64,000 nt of DNA, taken from positions 319,094 through 383,093 of the forward strand of contig JAAOMT010000672.1 of the NCBI GenBank assembly GCA_016748015.1, written 5' to 3'. Position numbers and translations under genes: made by a program. How positions within the stretch are numbered: the stretch's first letter is position 1; each line of letters begins with the position of its first letter. Positions 59,308 through 64,000 of this stretch are shown one piece after another. Origin of the DNA: Geosiphon pyriformis. Taxonomy: Eukaryota > Glomeromycota > Glomeromycetes > Archaeosporales > Geosiphonaceae. Under the pieces are notes generated by a model. That model ran no database searches. It was not told the origin of the DNA and worked only from the letters and a program-made list of their open reading frames with translations.

Positions 59308-61080
59308 GTGGCAGAATCAGAAAACATAGGAGCAAACCATCTAGGATTCACAAAATTCTTATTTCAACACTATTGTCAACATTTGGGATTAAATCACAAC
59401 CACATATTAGTGGAATCAGCTTTCAATTTCTATGTTAACAAAAGAATTGCCTATCTGTTAGGAACACTAGTAAATATTGAATCGACAAGAGAAGCCTTTT
59501 ACAGTAAATTAATTCAAAATACCAACCTGCCAACAAATCACAATTTCACCTCTATCATCATGGAAATCAACAAAAAAATTAAACACCACACACAGCAAAA
59601 ATACCCCATTACTTATGTGAGCAAAGGCAAAGGAAAACTGCAAACACCAGTAGTAACACCCAAAAAAATACAACCATCTACTTGGAAAAAAACAAGAGTT
59701 GAGTTCCCAACTAATCCATCATACCACTATACACCTGGAAACACCATTAATATTACATCTACTGGCACAGCCACATCAAACATAACATCAGCATTTGGAT
59801 GATTTTCATTCCAAAGTAAACAAAAAAAAGCAGAGTTATTAAGACCATACAGCATGTATTTTGAAAGATTTAACTTGTGATCATCAACGCCATCAGGACT
59901 CTGATCGCCACCACTTCCCCCAGATTTCAGAATTTCTGATCTGTGGGAAGTAACAAAATCAGAAGAAGAGAAAGAAAAAGAAACTGAAGATCAAGAATTC
60001 ACTTACTAGAACCCAATTACTGAAAACCCGGAATTTGAAACCCCGAATCTTCAAACCCAGCAAAATTTAAACCCAGAAAATCCAGAAATCAAAACTCCAA
60101 ATATTTAGACACCACCAACTCAGAATAATCAAAACCCTGATTTAATAAATCAACAAAACTTACCTCCAGTAATCGTCATCAATCAACCACCGATTAATCC
60201 AATAGCTAAATCTATATAACCACTATTTCAACTACCACCCCAACAACCCGTGCAACAACAACCATTTCAACCACCACCACAACAACCCAACTTAGATCCA
60301 ATGGCCTATGCACTAATCACAAAACTTGACAATTTTACTGGTGAAGAGAACAACACCCAAATATGGCTCAATGACATTGAAAAAGCCATAGTGACCAACA
60401 GATAGAATGATGATAGAGCCCTTCAAGCAATCCCCTATTTTCTCAAAGATACTGCCAACTCATGGTATTAGAGCCTAGCCACCAAACCACAAACCTTGAA
60501 TGAGTTCAAAACAGAATTCTTGAGATACTTTAGTAATAACAATAGTATTAATTGCTTGACCAACACATTCACCACCATTAAACAAGGGGACACAGAAGCA
60601 GTCACCACTTACTTGGGATGCTTCCATAGAAATCTGTGCCAAATTCAGGCAATCCAAGCTGATTACTTTACAGTGCCACAGATCTTGAACCAGTTCATCA
60701 GAGGATTACACAGTAGCATTCTTCAGCGAATATGTCCAATGCACCCAGTGAACTTTCCAACTGCAGTCACCTATGCTAGAGATTTTGAAGCAGCTGAACT
60801 AAAAGCTAATCATACTCAAGCTGTGAATTTAGCAATGAATAGATCATCTGAATTGGATTCCAAATTGAAGCAATTCAGTAATTCAATTAATTAGAAATTA
60901 GAGGGATACTTAGCTGACAATCACATGATTTATTAACCTCTTCAATGGTGTAACAATCAGGGAAACATGAATCATTTCCAAAATCAGTCATGTCCATCAT
61001 CATTATTCAATCAGTTGTGGTAGCCAAAGACATGTGTCTGCCACAACTGTGGTAAACAAGGACACATCAGAGCCAACTGC
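59308..61080 (+). pseudogene. gypsy gag (capsid and zinc knuckle) with nonsense codons
   Basis: Frame opens at GTG 59308 (VAESENIGANHLGFTKF); the expected ATG seems lost. A matrix-like N-terminus is followed by a Pro/Gln/Asn-rich linker, then a retrotransposon gag domain (LDNFTGEENNTQIWLNDIEK at about 60328, DTANSW, FKTEFLRYFSNNNSIN, PQILNQFIRGLHSSIL), then CHNCGKQGHIRANC, a CX2CX4HX4C nucleic-acid-binding knuckle (61039-61080). In-frame stops include 59800, 60403, 60469 and 60892. Gag would package the RNA into a particle. Confidence 0.8.
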
Positions 61081-61356
61081 CATACTTATAGCAATTCATG
61101 ATCAAGAAATCAATATAGAAATTCTGATCACCAGTTCCAGATTCTGAACCATTACCTGAATCAAGACCAATACCAACCCACTTATCTGCTTATGATGCAC
61201 CAACTAATTTATCAACCACCAGTTTATCAAACTCCAGTTTATTAACCACCACCACAAGCAATTTATCAGGCACAGTTACAAGTAATATATCAACCACAGC
61301 CACCAGCAATCTATCAAACACCTACCATTCAAACACTCCCAGCAAACCCAGCTCAA

Positions 61357-62016
61357 ATGACATCAGGGAACCCAAGATTGAGGATTACCCAAAACTGGAG
61401 ATTGGCGATAGTTGTACATCAACCAATCTTCAGCTCTTCCCACCAACAATCAGAATCTTGTCAGCAGAATTCAGGCACTGGTTTCACCCAAAACCCAAAT
61501 TCCCAACACTATTTAAGCCTCCTGGTAACTCCAGAAGATACCACATCTAGCAATCTGAGAATTAAACAACAACAACCACCTACCAATAATATTTCATCTG
61601 CTACAATCACCGAAAATGAATCTTTGGATGCCATTTTTCTATTTGAACTCAAAAAACCATCAAATACACCATTATTTAGTGAAGCTGTACTTAAAAAAAA
61701 ACTGATTACTGCCATGTATACTGATGCCAAGATTGATGACCACTTCATCAAATTAATCCTTGACAGTGGTTTAGCAGGCAGCATTATCACATGACAATTC
61801 ATGGATCAATTAGGTTGCCGAGTTGATCACGCTGCCAATACTAAGATTATTACCATGGATGGAGCCACCAAAACCCCAATTGGCGAAATTGATGACTTAC
61901 TAATTGAAGTCAATGGCATTGTAGTACTCATCAAAGTTCTGGTGATGAAAGCCACCCAATACCAAGCTTTAGTTGGTAATTACTGGCTATCCAAAACCAA
62001 TGCCATGCTTGATTGA
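61357..62016 (+). pseudogene. gypsy aspartic protease region
   Basis: In frame with gag. A spacer leads to LDAIFLFELKKPSN and KLILDSGLAGSIIT, the D-S-G active site of a retropepsin (Asp codon 61762-61764), then after a TGA (61792) QFMDQLGCRVDHAANTKIIT and LLIEVNGIVVLIKVLVMKA, the β-strand/flap region, ending KTNAMLD with a TGA where family members have Trp. The protease would mature the polyprotein. Confidence 0.78.
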
Positions 62017-62433
62017 ATAACCCAAGAACTAGTACTCAGTCAGAATAGTCAACACATGTGAGTACCAGCAACATGTGATCACTTTAAAGCTACCAATACC
62101 ACAGCATTCCTAATTGACCTCGAAGAAAAAAAACCAAAACCTACCTGGGAAGCATATCAAGTCTTGTGGACCAACAAAGAACACAATGAGCTGCCGCCAA
62201 TATTTTCATGGGACGACAACAGCAAAGGAAAACAAAAAAAAACAGAATCTACTTAGAACACAGACCAAGCCTGAGACACCAACCATAACTTAAAAGAATC
62301 ACCCAGTTGGGAATGGAATAAAAGAGAAAAAGGGAAAGAAAAGGTGAAGGAAAAAGGGCCACTACCAACTGCCAGTTACACTTCTTATACATATACACCA
62401 CCACAATTATTGAACTATTGCTGACCAAAGCTT

Positions 62434-62730
62434 ATATGCATTAATTGTGGTAAAAAATTGTTGTCAATGGGCGCATGCTGTGGCGATAATAAGGAATACC
62501 AGATGGCAACTAAGTTTTATTGCCACACATGCCTCGTCAAATACTTTGGAAGACCAAAACAAGTGGGAAAATGGGATAATACACCATGTTTAGCTTGTGC
62601 GGAAACTTTTCTTGATGAAAGAATGTGGAACAACATTCCTGGGAGAGGAGAAATGTGTGATGAAACCTGCCAGTATACAATACTAATTAATGATTATGTA
62701 CACAAGGGAACACCAATCGACAATGCCTGA
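62434..62730 (+). pseudogene. Cys-rich module of the gypsy polyprotein
   Basis: In-frame block with CINCGKK (about 62437), CC, YCHTCLVKYFG, CLACAE, and then MCDETCQY: at least ten Cys in CxxC pairs plus His. It is likely a zinc-binding domain sited between protease and dUTPase, and I do not know a named family. Bounded by TGA codons (62422 and 62728) that probably replaced Trp. Confidence 0.6.
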
Positions 62731-62943
62731 AAACGAGCATTATGACAATTAGAAGGATATTCACATGACAAACATGAACTCTGGAGAATGGTAAGTGCGA
62801 AGACAGAAGATGTAACAACCAGTGAACTACTAGAAATCAAAAACAACCCCTTATCTCTGCCTGAATCTGAATACGTCCTAACATTTGATGTATTCGGCAA
62901 CATTGAAAATGATTTAGAAGAATTTTACAAGCACTATCAATAA

Positions 62944-63801
62944 TTGGCATCTACTCAAGAAGAACAAGAACAACAGTTGGAAAAAATAAACACTCAACTA
63001 TGTGACTACTGTTTGATTCCATGTGACTTCCAATATTGTAATGAGTGTGACCTTATTTACAATCTGCCATCACACATGATCTACACAATCCCAGAGAAAG
63101 AGGAACCAATTAGCAGTTGTGCATCAGAATTGGAATCAATTTTTAATTCCAATTCAAACTTTGACAATAATGATAACAAAAACACCAGTTCCAGTTCCAT
63201 CCAATATGGCAATAACAATGACAATGATTCCAACTCAGATTTAAACCCCAATTTAGATTATGAACAATATATTGCGCTCTTTGACCTTGCCAAGGAGCAG
63301 GAACTTAAATGGTTCAATAATAATAATGAAGGTATTATGCCAGAACACACGCATGATACCAATGCCAAATTTGATCTGAGGTATCCAGGAAAAGATGCTA
63401 TCCAATTAGAATCATATTTATGCACCTGTATTGATTTGAAAATAGCACTGGAAATTCTGGCAACAACAATGGTTCAATTAGCATCTAAAAGTAGTCTAAT
63501 GAAAAGAGAGATAAATATCAGAGGGGGAATAATTGACGCGGGATATGTAAGAAATATCATCGCCATGCTACAAAATAACTCAGAAAAGGCCTATATTATA
63601 GAGCCAAACAAAAAGATAGCACAAGCAATTTTCTTGCCTCTGGTTAAAGTAGCTCAATTAGTATTAGTAGGAAACAGAGAAGAACTAGGGATAACAGCAA
63701 GAGGAATACAGGGATTTGGATCCACAGGTAGAATAGATGTACTAGTCAATATGGTGGAGAAAAAAATTATTGGTCAAGGAGAAATTATCTCAACCAGTTA
63801 A
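62944..63801 (+). pseudogene. gypsy polyprotein: second Cys cluster and dUTPase-like domain
   Basis: 285 codons in the polyprotein frame. The start has CDYCLIPCDFQYCNECDLIY (about 63001), a second Cys cluster, then a long Asn/Asp/Ser-rich linker. From about 63385 a trimeric dUTPase-like domain follows: IDLKIALEI; LASKSSLMKR (motif 2, SxSSL); INIRGGIIDAGY (motif 3); KKIAQAIFLPL (motif 4, IAQ); GIQGFGSTGR (motif 5, GFGSTG). dUTPases hydrolyse dUTP and limit uracil incorporation during reverse transcription. Motif 1 is weak. A stop at 63799 is followed by further in-frame coding sequence to the window edge. Confidence 0.75.
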
Positions 63802-64000
63802 ACAATTTCTATTCCACCATATAGCTGATACATGTTAGCAATAGAAAGGAAAAAGAAGGAGCAAGAACAGATTTTTGAAGCAGAAGCAACTCTTTGTGAA
63901 TCAGAAGAAATTGGACTTATCAATCTACACATACCAGCCAAGAGCCATAACCATATCAAAATTTCCATCTACAACAACACTGGAAATATTGTAGAAATAC

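Larger units (their letters stand above)
58455..64000 (+). mobile_element. Ty3/gypsy LTR retrotransposon, 5' part (continues beyond window)
   Basis: A 5' LTR (58455-59248), primer-binding site, then one frame (59308 to the window end) encoding gag with CCHC knuckle, aspartic protease, Cys-rich modules and a dUTPase domain. About two dozen in-frame stops but no frameshift. Reverse transcriptase, RNase H, integrase and the 3' LTR are expected to the right, outside this window. Ty3/gypsy is inferred from gag type and from the same family seen decayed at 41-43 kb. Confidence 0.8.

Overview
This window looks like nuclear DNA of a fungus with an AT-rich, transposon-loaded genome. The best fit is a Glomeromycotina (Rhizophagus-like, arbuscular mycorrhizal) genome. 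That is inference, from short GT-AG introns, a Sel1-repeat gene, small secreted proteins, and LINE and Ty3/gypsy families of the type abundant in that group. I see no rRNA, tRNA or CRISPR array. Only five host protein genes look intact.

Layout: 1-612 is a broken, internally inverted relic of a Fanzor (eukaryotic TnpB-like) gene. 6.5-7.9 kb holds a six-exon coiled-coil gene. 15.9-16.2 kb is a Tc1 relic. 17.4-17.7 kb encodes a small secreted, Kex2-site-bearing, Arg/Ser/His-repeat protein. About 19.0-26.7 kb is a very AT-rich block bounded by diverged inverted repeats, with a complete-ended mariner/Tc1 element (19308-20610) inserted at its left arm. 27.3-29.5 kb is a Tigger/pogo element with both ends. 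30.3-34.2 kb holds two more Fanzor relics in the same orientation, flanking an intact Sel1-repeat gene. 34.6-35.5 kb encodes a secreted Cys/Pro/Ala repeat protein, and 36.5-37.3 kb a two-exon KCTD-like BTB protein.

From 37.3 kb to the right edge the window is a nested retroelement graveyard. AT-rich 'empty' DNA at 41.3-43.3 kb still shows gag and protease of a gypsy element, and 50.5 kb shows a gag-type zinc knuckle on the other strand. Three copies of one LINE family lie on top (44419-49624 +, 52487-54637 +, about 55565-58400 -). A gypsy element starts with its LTR at 58455 and runs off the right end, carrying gag, protease, Cys-rich modules and a dUTPase domain before its RT, which lies outside the window.

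Main observations: (1) three decayed Fanzor copies, the best retaining recognisable RuvC-I, RuvC-II, zinc-ribbon and RuvC-III motifs; (2) LINE and gypsy reading frames that stay in one frame for kilobases and are broken almost only by nonsense codons. In the LINE these sit at Trp codons (TGG to TGA/TAG) and are cross-checked by sister copies, which points to a G:C-to-A:T mutation process rather than random indels; (3) the AT deserts being, at least in part, the end product of that process.
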